A stretch of 64,000 nt of DNA, taken from Copromyces sp. CBS 386.78 (lineage: Eukaryota > Ascomycota > Sordariomycetes > Sordariales > Sordariaceae). Below, piece by piece: positions 48,236-60,519 of the stretch. Each line of letters opens with the position of its first letter. Position 1 is the stretch's first letter. The stretch is from contig MU839218.1 in assembly GCA_030685235.1 (NCBI GenBank), positions 1-64,000 on the forward strand. The letters run 5' to 3'. A model generated the notes under the pieces. That model ran no database searches and was not told where the DNA came from. It worked only from the letters and a program-made list of their open reading frames with translations. The translations under genes were made by a program, and so were the position numbers.

Positions 48236-51200
48236 CACCCCCTCACTTACAAACCTCTTTCGCCTTTTTAAAATCAAAAGTAAAGCTATTTACAAATATT
48301 TTATACTATCAATCCTAATTTCTCATCCAGATCTTCTATATCAACTTCCTTTAGTCCCGGATTATCCTTCTTCCGTAGTAGTACCTCGGCTATACCTAAT
48401 AGATTTCTAAAATTCTTATACTTTAAAATATTTAATACTTTCGTTAATTTATTTACTAACATTAATTTTATATTTAAATATTCAATTTTAAGAGTCTTCT
48501 TAATAAGGATCTCCTCCTTTAATTAGTATCTATAGATATCTACATATATCATTTTAGTATTAAAAGTAGGGGTCTCTTCTATAAGAGCCTTAATAGTTTA
48601 TTTATTATTATATTATAAAATAGGGATAGAATCTTTTAATAATTTTACCCCTAGAGCGAATATTAATTATATTATAAATAGGGTTTCCTTAGCTACTTTT
48701 TCGATTACGTATAATTCTACTTTTATTATTAAGGTCGTAATTATAATCTATTTAATTATACCCTAATAGATTAAACCCCTATACAATTTAATTGTAAAGC
48801 TTTATAAATTCTTTCGATTAATAACGTTATTTATAAACGAAATATTTAAAACTATTTCTAATCGGTTATTCCCGCTAAAATATAATACTTATATTTTAAT
48901 TATTCGAAGATATTATAATACCTTTTCGCTTATAGTTAAATAAGTAGGATTAGGGTTGTAATTATATTATATTAATCGATTTATTAGGAATATAATATCT
49001 AATTTAATATTAATTACTATATATAGTAAAGAATTTATATGAATTTAGTAAGTGTAAATTTCTATGTAATTAGTAATACCCTTATAAGGGATTAACTCTA
49101 TATACCCTATAAGTACTAAAGTAAGTTGAAAGCTAAATTTTAATAATTTAGAAATCTTTTTAATATAGGCTTCCTATAATAACTAGATCTTTCCTTAATT
49201 TCGATTTCGGATAATTTTAATACTTAAAAACTATTAGAACTTATTTTCTCTAATAAAATAATATTTTAACTATAAATTTATTATATATCTATTAATTTCC
49301 TTTATTTTATTCTTATTAAATATAAAAATAATATTATTAATGTAATATAATATAAATACGCTATTCTTCTTTATAATATATAGATTTTTAAGGATCGCTT
49401 CGAATCCTATTTCTTTAAACGCTCTATTAAGTTTTCGTTATTACAATAAAAATATTCGTCTAAATTTATATAATACCTTAATTAATTTAAAGACTTTATT
49501 AGGAATCTAATACTTTAATAATATATATATATAGATTTCCTTATTGAAAATTATATTAACGAAGGTATTGACCGTATTATATTAGATTAATTCTAAGTCG
49601 AATTTTGTAGCGAAAGCGATAATAAATTTAAACGATCTTCCGGCTAGGGTAAATACGTACGTATTTATTTTATTCTTACTTTATTAATCTCTTTTTATAA
49701 TTAAATATACTTTATATTTATTAAAGGTACTATTTTTTTTAAATTTATATATGTATACTTATATACAATCGAAGATTTATTTACTTCGTATTTATAATAG
49801 GTTTCTGCTAACCTCGATTTATATTTTTATATCCTTATAATTCTATAAATAAATTTCTTCTACCTATTTAAATATTTTACTGAATTAGTAATTATTAAAA
49901 TCCTTATAATATTTGGATTCTAAGGGTAGATCTCGTCTATAAATATTTTTAAAACGATTAAACTTAATTATTAACCGTTCTACCTCCGCTTTAATAATAA
50001 TCTTCCTTATTATTTTTATTATTAACTATATTAATCTACTAGTATAAAAGGCAGTTTCCTAGGGTTCTTATTAGTGGATACGCTAATTTATTATTTAATT
50101 TATTAAATAACTAATATAAAGTATAGTCGGCGAAATTAATAGAAATAACGGATAAAGCCCTATAATATATTCGAAGGATATTTTTTCTATAATAAGGTAC
50201 CGATTAACTCCTGTTTAAATCTAACTGCTTTCCTCTTAGGAAGTATTTTAACTTTATTCGTAATCTCTATCTAAAAGGTTTAATAATAACGGCTCGATAT
50301 TTATATTATTAATATTATTTTGTAGGCCGTAATATTCTCTCTTTAAAAGATCGGATACCCCCGAGGGTTAATTATATAGTTCATTTACTTTATTAAATAA
50401 ATCCGCTAATTCCTCGCTACTTATTTAGAAGTCCTCTTTTAATTTCTTAAAGTTTAAATTATATGTAATTCTTTTATTAAAGATTATATTCTTAGTCTGT
50501 ACTATCCTATTTATATATAGATTCTATATATAATAAATTAAAGTCGCTAAATAACTAATAAAGAAACTTATTTATACTTTAAGTAAATATTTCTAACGCC
50601 GCTTCTCTTTCTTCTAGGCGGTATTCGTTATTATAAATATTTTATAGCCGTAAATTTTTAAATAATTTAAATTTAATTTATATATTTTTTAATAACTATA
50701 TTATGAAGTAATATAAGTATAAAATCGTTTAAAAGGAGATTTCTAATTATAAAGGTATTAAAGGGATTTATTAATAAAGTAAATAATTATAGTAGTAATC
50801 TTTAGCTATAAATTAATCGGAAATTTTAAATTTATTAATATAATATTATATTTTTCTTTAATTATACCTCCTAAATGCTCTACCCCGCTGTTCTATATTT
50901 ATATATTGGGAGTAAAGGGTTTAATTATCGTCCTTCGTTATAATAACCTTTATTAAATTTCGTAGTTTATAAATTCGTTATTGAATTCGAAGGTTTTAAC
51001 CTTAATATTATACTATTATTTTAATATATCGATATAGGATACTAATGTAATAATAATAATAATTGTTTAATAATTTAATAAATAGTAATCCCAAATATAA
51101 TTAAATTAGTAGTGTATAATAAAGAGGAGATATTTAACCCCGTTATTTCCTTCGTTAAATTCGAAGAAATTTATTATAAATTTTTCCCTTAATTTATAGC

Positions 51201-53220
51201 CGCGGTCCCTAAGTATATAATAAATTTATTATTTAATCTTTATTATAGTATATGTATTATATTTAATTAATAGTATATTGTAAATTTATACCCCGTTAAC
51301 GTTCTAAAAATAATTAAATATTTATAGTCCTAAATAACCGAATTGTAAATATTAAATATTTGCTGTTTACTTAGAGGGGCGCCGTATATAAAAATTAATA
51401 TTATACCGGCGTATTATAAATAAGGTTCTAATAAACGAAAGAAAGATAATTTCTATAACCGTTTAATTATAAATAATATTTAAATAATAAAAGAATAATC
51501 TATTAATTTTCTTTAAATAATTATTAGAAGGACGGTAATCTTAATATAAACCCTACCTTCGTAATTAAATATAAGAAACGAAGTTAATAGCGAACTTAAG
51601 GTAAAAGGCGACTTCCTTTAGTTATAGTTTTAAAGGACTGTTCTTTCTTCTAATAACGACGTTAACTTCCTTAAACTCTTTAATCGCTACCTAAGTATTT
51701 CTAACCTATATATATTTATTTAAATTAATATAACGAAAGTAAAGGAAACGAATAATTTTATTAAATATATAAAGCGAACTATTAAAATTGAATATTATTA
51801 AATTTTTAAGGGGGTAAATCTCCTCCCCAATTTAATATACCCCGTTAATTTAAAAAATTAATTTACAAATAATATTATAATTTATATTAAATAATTACGT
51901 AATTTCCTACTTCTTAAGAACCCTCCTTTTACCGTTATTTTTAACTATAATTCTTTTAACTTCTTTAATTAGTTTAAAATCCTTCGCAAAATTAAATTTA
52001 ATAACGTATTTAATTAAAGGGAATAGCCTCGTAATATACTTAGGCCTCGCGTTTAAGTTAATATACTAGTACTCTTTTAAAGAATATAATCCCCTTTCGT
52101 ATACTTTATATATAGGTAGATCTACCGCCTTCTTATAGGTTTAAATTTCGGTTTTATTTAACTAAAGCTTTCTTTTACTAAATCTAAACTTTATAGGCTT
52201 TTTTTTATTATTTTAACGAATATCCTTATTATTAACTTCTTTATTCTAACTTTCGCTAATAAATTTTTAACTATTAAATTTAATACTAATTTCGCTAATA
52301 CTAAAAGCGCTATAATATCCTCCCTTCTTAATAGTAGCCCTACGTTTCGTAAAATTAATATTATATTTTTTAAAATTTTTGTAAATTTCTATATACGTAA
52401 GTATACTATTAATTATTTATTTATTGAATTTTTAGGCACTTTCGTATTATTTAAAGCGTATAATTTTCATTGTATTAATAAAATTAATATATTAGGAGCT
52501 AATAACTTTAATTTCTCTAACTTCTATAATTTAATTATTACTTATTATAATAGTAGACTAATTTTAAAGCTAATTAATCTAATTTTTAGGTTTTTTAATT
52601 AAAATAACGATTACTTTATAATATTATTTCTTAGCCCTAATCTATTCGTTAATAATTTTATAATTAATTATATTCTTTAATTATTAATATTATTCGTTAG
52701 TTTTTTATTCTTCCTTTATAATACTATTTTATAGCTTATAATTAACTAATATCCTTATCTAAGTACGTATAACCTTATCGCTAGCTACGAACTCCTTCCA
52801 ATCTTTCTTAAAGTCGGGGTAAAACGTAAATTCTAATTTAAAAAGTTCTCTATTGAATAGATTTACTTCGGTAGTAAGGGTATCGAAAACTATTTCGTTT
52901 CGTTTTCGGTATTTAATAGGGATTTTTCGAAGAGTTTTATCCTAGTCTATAATAGTATAAACGGTAACTCCGTTATCGAAAAGGTTAAATTCGTTTTTAA
53001 CGGTTCGGATCCGCTCTTTAACTTCCTTAATAGTAGGGTACTAATTCGAATAGGGTTACTTCGATTCGATAGGTCTTTCGATAGTACTTTGGATCTATTT
53101 CTTGAGGGTATCCGTATTATACTTTGACTAGAGCATTAATTCCTAGCGGATTTAATCCTCCCCATCTTTAAGGTAGGCGATATTCTCCTTAGTCTCGTTA
53201 CTAATCTTTGAAAGAGACAT
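48236..53220 (-). mobile_element. RIP-mutated Ty1/copia retrotransposon relic
   Basis: On the minus strand an ATG at 53220 opens a gag-like 'MSLSKISNETKENIAYLKDG', quickly followed by stops. Further on, reverse transcriptase is clear at about 49640-49140: 'DLELIxYNTVNTFVN', then 'FILYYINNIIFIFNKNKI' (the copia 'YVDDxLI' box), then 'YLKIRIIRNRN' and 'LLxEAYIKKISKLLKF', which match the copia 'FLGIxIxRDR...LSQxxYIxKIL' block. RNase H-like sequence lies at about 48950-48550, and a pol C-terminus ends near 48250. Integrase should lie at about 52-50.5 kb but is too degraded to delimit. CpA/TpG depletion is as strong as in the first block. Confidence 0.8.
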
Positions 53221-55200
53221 CGTGTCGTTTAGTTGATTGTCGACTGTTAATTGATGTTAATCGTCGTGTTGATAGGTAATTGATGGGTAATGCGCGTATC
53301 AGACTCACCACTACGCCATACCTGCAAAATTGGAGCTCCGACATTGTCGGAGTAGTGGCTTCTCAACCAACCCTATATTCTGACAGATAGTGTACAATCC
53401 AAGGACGGATGCTTTGAAATGCCTCTTGGCCCCCTTTCGAGTCCAGTCGCATCCAGATGCAAAATGTCTTATAATGCGATAACGGTCAAGTCATAGTAGT
53501 CCCAATGATTGACCAATTCGAAACAGCCCAGCCAAATTGTGAATCTCGCGTCTGATATCGATGACCGGTCGTGGAAATTGGAGTATCGTTCCTTGTCGGT
53601 GCCTGTCACTGCCTGAGACTGCCTGTCAGCTGGTGTTCGTTCAGGGGCATCCCTGAAGGGTAGTGGAGATGAAAAAGCCACCAACGCAAGGCACTGCACG
53701 TCAATGACTGGTCCACAGTGATCGACCCCTGACGATCTGAGCTTGGTAACCTGAATGGTGCCGGACTTCCCGCCTGGTGCGTGCTTCAAGAAGGCTTGCC
53801 CGAGGTCCCATGGAGCTGCTCGTATGCGTCTGATGGATATCGTAGTGTTTGCCTGGGGAGACAAGACAATGCGGCAAGTATGCACCATCAGACTTTTGTT
53901 AGAGCTGCTGCCAAATCTGTTAAGCGACCCCGGTGCTTTTGATCCACTGAAATGGTAGCTGCCAGCCACTAACAGTTCTTGGCACACCATCGACGCGGAT
54001 TCTGTTAGTACTTGTAGGTCGCACACGCTGTAACTTCCACTTTCTTGTAAAACCTCCTGCCGTGGGAGTCGCAGTCTTTTCTTCTGCTCGCTGATGTCCG
54101 ACTTCTCGTTTTCCCTTCTTTTTTTCTCTCGTCGCCGATGGACTCGCCGTCTTCCTTCGACATCGTATCCGCCACTCGCTTCCATTCTCGTCACCTTTGT
54201 CCGCGATCGCGAACGGCTTTCTAAGCCGGCAGTTTATGCATGAATGATACGGCTCAATGCTCATACGGGGGTTCCACCGTCGCGGCTTTTCTTCCGCTTT
54301 TTTATCAGTCTTCAACGTCATGGCCTGTTGTCGTCTCTCTCTTGACTGGTCGAGAAGCCAATTTCTTTTTCTGGATCACTTATTCACGCCGATTCGCTGG
54401 ATTGGATTCCCCGATTGACCGGACCAGACCGAGCAAGCATTGAGGCTGTGTCGATCTGTAACGGCCCTTTTCTTGGGCTTTTCTTGTCCGACCGACTCGC
54501 GGGGACACCCACCCACCCATTGACCGATCGGGACTGCGGGAGTGCTCCTTCACCCACGCCGTGCCGACAAGACGAGACAACGCGAACCACAAAACCACGA
54601 GGTTCCGTTGTTTGTGCTGTCTTGGCCGCGCTCATTGGCGGTTGGCCATGCTGGGATCTTGCTGGCCGCGGTGTTCTAGAACTTTTCCCTGCAGTGGCTC
54701 TTGGCCTGCAACACCACCGGAACATCACTGGAAAAACACCAAGCATCACTGGCCTAGCGGCCATCACGAGGAAGACAGCAACGTGAGCATTGACATCACG
54801 ACTTCACTTTGGGTTCAGCTCAAATAGGAAGAATGCACCAAAAGTGGCAGTGGATGGATGTGAAGGTCAGAAGTGTCTTGATCAGTCATATCAAGTCACA
54901 GTCACAAGTTGCATGTTCTCATTCTCACAATCACGGCTAATCACGATTCCGGGCACTTCAGTTCGAATCTGCACATATTCGAAGTTCTACTTTGTCAGTT
55001 ACTGTCACTCCCTGCCTTTCCTTTTCGGATGGCGATACCCGCCTCTTTCCCTTTCAATTCCGCCGTCAACTAGTCCATCCTGCCCTCCTTCCAACTAGCC
55101 ATGCCCTTGCTACGATTGTCTTTCCACCCATTCATTCATACAGGATTCCTTTTCCGAGACCGGTTTACCCAATCCTTGCCGAAGGCGCGGTATATCTCAG
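53221..55200. other. Transition and gene-poor interval
   Basis: RIP-type composition ends near 53260. No protein family was recognised in the remaining ~1.9 kb. Overlapping open frames exist on both strands. The longest is 53469-54185 (minus, 238 codons from ATG); it has a basic N-terminus, no domain and no codon-bias support. A minus-strand sequence near 53326-53290 (TGGCGTAGTGG) resembles a tRNA A-box without a matching B-box. Confidence 0.45.
53469..54185 (-). CDS. Weak hypothetical open frame
   Basis: The frame has 238 codons from the first ATG (an in-frame GTG lies three codons upstream). The N-terminus is Arg/Lys/Glu-rich ('RRRVHRRREKKRRENEK'). The remainder shows no motif or repeat. 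Other long frames overlap it on both strands, which lowers confidence that it is real. Confidence 0.2.
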   Translation of the reverse strand: MEASGGYDVEGRRRVHRRREKKRRENEKSDISEQKKRLRLPRQEVLQESGSYSVCDLQVLTESASMVCQELLVAGSYHFSGSKAPGSLNRFGSSSNKSLMVHTCRIVLSPQANTTISIRRIRAAPWDLGQAFLKHAPGGKSGTIQVTKLRSSGVDHCGPVIDVQCLALVAFSSPLPFRDAPERTPADRQSQAVTGTDKERYSNFHDRSSISDARFTIWLGCFELVNHWDYYDLTVIAL

Positions 55201-55204
55201 GGAG

Positions 55205-56659
55205 CTAATATCCGTCATGTCGTTGGAGAATCGGCGTAGTCGCCATGGTGGTCTCGGTGGCTGCTTTGCCGTCGTACAAGATATCTGTGCAGTCTGTGGT
55301 GCCGGTGAGAGTGGCCTTGACTGCCTCTGGCAAGCGCTCCTTGGTTGAAGAGTTGCCATCAGAAAGGTCTCCGAATTGTTGGGCCAGTAGGTCAAGGCAC
55401 TCGTACACGTCGGGCGTCTTCGTCTCGATGTCGATCAGCTTGCTGGTGTCCTTGTTGTCAACGAACTTCGAGGTTTTGTCGGAGACAGAGGCGTGCCTGG
55501 TGTCACGCTCGAAGCTCATGGCCCATTCGCCGAGGCGATCGTAAATGCTTAGGTCATGCTCAATGTCGATCAAGCGGTCGGTACCCTCACACATGTTGGT
55601 TGTTGCCGTCTTCGTCGTGTCCTCGCCGAGCGAATGGTCGCCTTCCTCCTTCTGCTGTTCATCAAAGCGCATCGCCCAGTCATCCAAACAGTCGTAAATG
55701 TCGAGCTCTTGCTCTGGCTCGTTCGATTGATCGCCGTCCTCTTGCTCGACAGAGGATGTGGTCTTTGCCGGCGACTTTGGGAGTGACAAGTCGCGAAGTT
55801 CGTACCCCTTTTTGAAGCCCTTTGCCCAGATCGTTGCACGCGCGAGCATGTCTTGTTCGTTCTCATCTCCCATCTCTTGGTGTCCATCCTCGGGGTCTTC
55901 CGGCTGTTCTTCCTGTTTGCACCAGAGCGCATGAACCTCCCGCGCCAGCGGCTCGTTTCCACCCAACTCCGCCAGCATTGCTTGGTAGACACGTTCCTTG
56001 TGTGCCTGTCTCTCCTTGTGTGCACGGAAGCGATGGAACATATCCCATGCCTCTTCGCGGTCACCTCCAGCTCCTTCGAGAAACACTTCGTAAATTTGCT
56101 GCTCAACTGGATTCTCCCACTCTTCCTCATCGGCGTGTTCCTCATCCCAGTTGCCCCCGAACACTCCCCAAAGACCGTCTCGCTTCTCGATGATCATGTT
56201 CCACTCCACGTCAACGCCGTCAAAGGAGAGGACGCCTCCGTTCTGCCTCGGATCACCCGTCACCAAGATCATGTGCGAGTCGGGGATGTTGTTTCCATGG
56301 ATCTCGGGCTTATAGTCATCATAGACGATCCAGTGGACATGGTGAGTGCCATGGCCGGCTGAGATCCGTTCATGGAAGATTTTCATACGTTCCTTGGAGA
56401 GCATGATTTTGGCAGGAGGGGTTTGCGGCACGAGGCTTTCGACATCCCACTCGTCGTCAAAGTTGTCGATGATAGGCTTGGAGTGAGGGTTCATGTGGTA
56501 CCAGGTTATCTGGTCTCGCCAGTGAAGATAGGGGATGGGAGAGGGCGGAGGAGGCGAGGCGATGGGCAACTTCGAAGGAGGACTGAGAGCACGACCGTGG
56601 CATGGCGTGCTGGGGGCCGAGGGGAGATGATCGACGGGTGTTGTTGGTCTGGAAGCCAT
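55205..56659 (-). CDS. Hypothetical protein with repeated 'YDxLxxWA' motifs
   Basis: The single-exon product has 484 residues. The first 45 are Pro/Ser-rich. The centre (about 85-215) looks globular: 'HHVHWIVYDDYKPEIHGNNI', 'LSFDGVDVEWNMIIEKRDGL'. The C-terminal half is acidic and carries a repeated short motif at 320-334 (DIYDCLDDWAMRFDE), 371-385 (SIYDRLGEWAMSFER) and 417-431 (DVYECLDLLAQQFGD), with a possible degenerate copy at 272-283 (LARATIWAKGFK). Spacing between copies is about 46-51 residues. No signal peptide or membrane helix is present. The family is not recognised. The same motif occurs twice in the small gene at 58413-58721. The start is the first ATG of a long open frame. Confidence 0.72.
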   Translation of the reverse strand: MASRPTTPVDHLPSAPSTPCHGRALSPPSKLPIASPPPPSPIPYLHWRDQITWYHMNPHSKPIIDNFDDEWDVESLVPQTPPAKIMLSKERMKIFHERISAGHGTHHVHWIVYDDYKPEIHGNNIPDSHMILVTGDPRQNGGVLSFDGVDVEWNMIIEKRDGLWGVFGGNWDEEHADEEEWENPVEQQIYEVFLEGAGGDREEAWDMFHRFRAHKERQAHKERVYQAMLAELGGNEPLAREVHALWCKQEEQPEDPEDGHQEMGDENEQDMLARATIWAKGFKKGYELRDLSLPKSPAKTTSSVEQEDGDQSNEPEQELDIYDCLDDWAMRFDEQQKEEGDHSLGEDTTKTATTNMCEGTDRLIDIEHDLSIYDRLGEWAMSFERDTRHASVSDKTSKFVDNKDTSKLIDIETKTPDVYECLDLLAQQFGDLSDGNSSTKERLPEAVKATLTGTTDCTDILYDGKAATETTMATTPILQRHDGY

Positions 56660-58400
56660 GATGACTCGGGCGATGATGTTGGGATGTAGGTGTGTTGTCG
56701 AGGAGGTTGTGGTGTATTGTCGTCAACTTTTCTCGTCCTCCTCTGTCTTGAGGTTTTAGACTTGTCGATGTCGAGGTTGCCACTGGTCGTGGTCGAGATT
56801 TCTAATCGTTGACGTGTGGTCGGCTGGTTGTGGTAGTGAATGCAGACTTGTCTGAGTCGTCGGTTGATTGAGAGGAAGGTATGTGAACGTGTGGTCAAGT
56901 CTGGTGGTTTGGTGTGCGGTTATTGACAGCGGTTATCGACTGATCTGTCGAAGGTATGTTAGTTACGAGATACTACATCGTCAGATGCAGGAAGACTGCT
57001 AACATTTAGGTAAAGTGTTCGTGATGGTATGGTCTCTATAAGACGCTGCGATGATAGATCGTTATCGTGGGTGGAGGTGATGAGTGGTTTGGGATGAGGT
57101 TTCAGTGTTTTGTTGAAGTTTGGGAGAAGATTGGATTACCAGATGCAGCCCGGAAAAGGTATTTTTAAGGTAGTCCTGCAGCCCCAAAGGACGGTCGGTG
57201 AATGCTAATAATTTTATAGTCGCCGGCATGGGAACTGAGAACCTTGGTGTTGTTCAGCCCAGCTACTGGGCGGATACTGTAGCTGTTCACGATATGACGT
57301 GCTTTTTCGTCCCAGGTCCGAACATGACACCAATTCAGCTGTTGGTACCATTGTACATGGGATGGGCCCTTGTCATACTTCACCAATTGGTCCGGCCGGG
57401 AAATTCAGGCGAGCGTCTTCCGTATGCCGGATGCCGGATTGGCTCCGTGGCCCGGGCTTCGTGTCGGCAGTCCGGCAGGCCCCGCCTGTGCGCGTCGCAC
57501 ATGGGCCAAGGACGAGAAGCTTAAGGCATCGAAGTCGCGGATAGGCTATAAAAGTAACTGTGGTGTTGATGATATTTCGTTTCCTGTCTCAAAGTACGCT
57601 GATTGTGTCGCTCCTTGATGTATCACGCACGACCAGAGCCCGGTCGCGCCTTCCTTCCTAATTGCCCCTATTACTGGAACCCGTTCGGTCAGCTCCCGCA
57701 CTCTATCGTAAAGTCACGCCAACTGCCTCCCATCCTTCCATTGTCCCAGTCAAGGCCACTCATATGGCTGTCCCCTCTCTCTCATTTGCCTTACTTCCAC
57801 TCCGGAATCGGGGCATCGAGAACGTCTGATAGCCTATCCCAGTCGCTATCCTCTTCCCCCTCGCTGTCGAACTCATTAGTAACATAATGTATGGTTGCAC
57901 TTGCACAGCGGTACCAGGAGCAGCGCCAACCGGGGTCGGATCACCGACAGCTGCAGTGATCGCCTGGGATTCCAGCTGTGCGGCGACCGCAGCGCATACA
58001 TGCCCAGGATGGCGGACGACATGGAAGTAGTCATCGTCGATATTTGGGGGTGGCGGGGAATGGAGCTCGCGTTGGCGTCGCTCTTGCCCTGGTCGGTGCT
58101 CTGCCCCTGCGCGAGTGGACCACGTACGCGGTTTTCTGCTCGTATTTGCAAAGTGCGGGACTGTTGAAGAAAGTCCGCATAAGACCCGACATGACTGGCT
58201 TGTAATTACATTTCGTCTGCTTGTCCTTGTCTTCGTCATTCACGTTCTCTCCGTCCATTTTGGTGTCTTCGTTGACGTTGAACCTGTTATTGTCCACGTC
58301 GTTGTCGATGGAGTGAGTGTCCATTCTAGCTCTGCCCTCTCTTTCTGTGTTCCCTCTCGCACAGGTAATTTCGTATCCCTTCCGGCCTCTCAGGCTGAAC
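56660..58400. other. Intergenic, no gene recognised
   Basis: This region lies upstream of the 484-residue gene and downstream of the next minus-strand gene. Several 80-150-codon frames exist on both strands without conserved motifs. A minus-strand frame at 58031-58360 could supply a second exon to the 58413-58721 gene. Confidence 0.45.
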
Positions 58401-58412
58401 CACCACGCTCTC

Positions 58413-58721
58413 CTACTTGTCATCCTCAAACCGTTTCGCCCATTCCTGTAGCTGGTCGTAGGGATTGCTGGCGTTTCCTTGTTCACCTTCCTTTTGGATG
58501 TCGAGATAAATATCCAAGACCGCTTCGACGCTGTCGCTGCTGTCGGATATCATGTCAACCTGGCTGTCGTCGCCGGCGCTGAGATTCCTCCCGTCGTCGT
58601 CATCCTCGCCACCTAGTCTCGGCGGTTCGCCGCTATCTTCCTTGTTGATCTGCTTGGCCCAGCTAATGATGTACTCGTATGGGTCGCTGCCCTGACGGGG
58701 GTTGCTATCCTTCGACTCCAT
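58413..58721 (-). CDS. Small acidic protein with two 'PYxxxxxWAK' motifs
   Basis: The product has 102 residues. Two motif copies bracket an acidic centre: 12-25 (SDPYEYIISWAKQI) and 86-99 (SNPYDQLQEWAKRFED). They match the motif repeated in the 484-residue protein at 55205-56659, so the two genes are probably distant relatives or interaction partners. The frame ends at TAG. A GT within that end (GACAA|GTAGGA) could be a donor to a downstream exon in the frame covering 58031-58360 ('THSIDNDVDNNRFNVNED'), in which case the real product is longer. No known domain was found. Confidence 0.5.
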   Translation of the reverse strand: MESKDSNPRQGSDPYEYIISWAKQINKEDSGEPPRLGGEDDDDGRNLSAGDDSQVDMISDSSDSVEAVLDIYLDIQKEGEQGNASNPYDQLQEWAKRFEDDK

Positions 58722-59900
58722 TGCTGACGATCTGCCCCCTAGGGTTCTGAAAACGTGATAGACGAGTACGGATCGGGGCTATATTTGGAGGTCAAAGGAA
58801 GGAAGAGCTTGCTGGTGGCTCCAAATCGAACGAATACCTCTAGCAGGAAGAGAACATGATACTTATACAGGTAAGTGGTCCAAAAACTATATCACGCTGC
58901 CAGTGCATTGACCTTATCACACCCAACGGCCATTGAGAGTCGGTTGCTCAACGCCCTTGACTTCAACAAGAAGGTTAGTGGCTGGACTGAGTCATCTGTT
59001 GAGGTATGTGAGGAGTTATCTGTTTGTTATTCGTATCGTGGCATTGAATGGCTGACTCCCTCTGACCTAGAACTACAGATAAACAAACAGCAACGAGAGA
59101 TGGGCCATCTCCTTCCTCGAGGACCGAGAACTTTCTGCATAAGATTCCCAAGCATCCAGCCTCGAGACAAATTTCGACCATGCTTTTATCGATACGCGAA
59201 CAGCAAATCCAGGTACCACGCTTGACACTTTTTTTTTTTTTTTTTGCCAGCGCGAAGTCTGCCTGTCCAGTTATTCATTCCCATTGACATCTGTGTGGCT
59301 GGTCACCCCAAGCCATTGATGTGTACCTCCGTCCTTCACCTTGATGTCGTTTCTCGTCTTTCCCACACTCTGCCCCAATATCGACATCTTCCAAACTACC
59401 TGCCGGTGGAGGGCGTAACGCGCATGCTATGGAAGTCGTTTCGCTTGTTGATCGCCCTGTGGCGACGGGAGGCATAAACGAACACCCCCCAGCTCGGTTT
59501 CCGACTGCCCCTCGGGCACTGATCCTCCGCCCTTCCTTCAATTTCACCAGACCCTATTTTTCTTATTCACCATCCCAATATTAGGGTTTCTCCCTAGTCT
59601 GCCCTTCTTCGCCATCCCCAATGCCAGGGGCAAAAGAAAACTCCACCGATGAGCGGAGGTGACCTTCTGTGTCGGCTGGCCCTTTACTGCGCTGACGGGG
59701 GAGAAGCCGTGGCAACGGGGGAGGACTTGACTGAGATAGGCGACGAAGCTGGGGGCAAGTCCGCGATATGACTCGGCAGAAGGACCGAAGACGGACTGTC
59801 CGAAGGTTGGCCGATTGGGATTGGGCTTGAACTCAGGCGGCCATTATACTCGGGGAGTGTGGGAAGACGTAGAAGAAGGTATTCTGTAAGTACCTGTCCC
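58722..59900. other. Intergenic, no gene recognised
   Basis: It contains an 18-bp poly-T run at about 59229-59246 and GC-rich non-coding sequence. The plus-strand frame at 58875-59225 has no recognisable features. Confidence 0.45.
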
Positions 59901-59905
59901 TATTA

Positions 59906-60519
59906 TTAGTATTTCTCCTCTATATTGTCGGCCGATATTACGCGCATGGGGGTCTTGTTCGTAAGGATGTCGTCAGCCGAGGTGTCGCGCTTGAGGTTAC
60001 TGGCTTCGATGGCCGTGCTGTCCTCCTCATCCTCCTCCTCGTACCGAGTGGTCTCGAATCGCCCGAGCACGCTATCCATCAGACTGCCATCGACATCATC
60101 GAAGAGGCGCGCGCTTGGCGGCCTTTTCTTCGGTCTGGATTCGCTCTGATTGCTGCCAATGTTGCGCAGACGATCCGAGAGGGAGATTTTGATGTTATGC
60201 TCTTTGGTATTTGCCACTTTCCTGCTGACTCTCCAACCCAGCTCTCTCTTGGACTTCTTGCCGGTTTCGGTTCGCTCGATGGACTTGAAGTAGTGCGTGA
60301 TGCGCGCGTTGCCGCCATTGTCGCGCCGAGGGGTCTCGGGCAGGTTTTGTCGGACATCTTGATGTGGCTTGGTGTTGAAGTCTGGAATGCGTGATGGAGG
60401 TGGTTGATCAGAAGGGTTTGTCGGAAAACGATGTTCTCGAAGAGGAATGGAGAAGGGGAGAAGGGTCTGGTGGGAGATCTGGTGGGAGATTAGAAGGACG
60501 CTGTTGAAAAGAGGAGGGG
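59906..60519 (-). CDS. Hypothetical protein, start unresolved
   Basis: One minus-strand frame is open from about 60519 to the stop at 59906 (about 204 codons) but has no ATG near its start. The C-terminal ~150 residues look coding: 'NARITHYFKSIERTETGKKS', 'HNIKISLSDRLRNIGSNQSE', then an acidic stretch 'RYEEEDEEDSTAIEASNLKR'. An ATG at 60357 lies in a different frame, and no splice pair joins them. An acceptor-like sequence, TTTTCAACAG, near 60510 suggests an upstream first exon. The protein may be basic-to-acidic and nuclear. No family was recognised. Confidence 0.45.

Noticed and set aside
53290..53326. Possible tRNA 5' half on the minus strand (TGGCGTAGTGG)
   Set aside because: Only an A-box-like motif is present; no B-box, anticodon arm or acceptor pairing follows.
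55822..56362. Long plus-strand frames over 55.8-56.4 kb
   Set aside because: Antisense shadows of the 484-residue gene, which has better composition and a proper ATG start.
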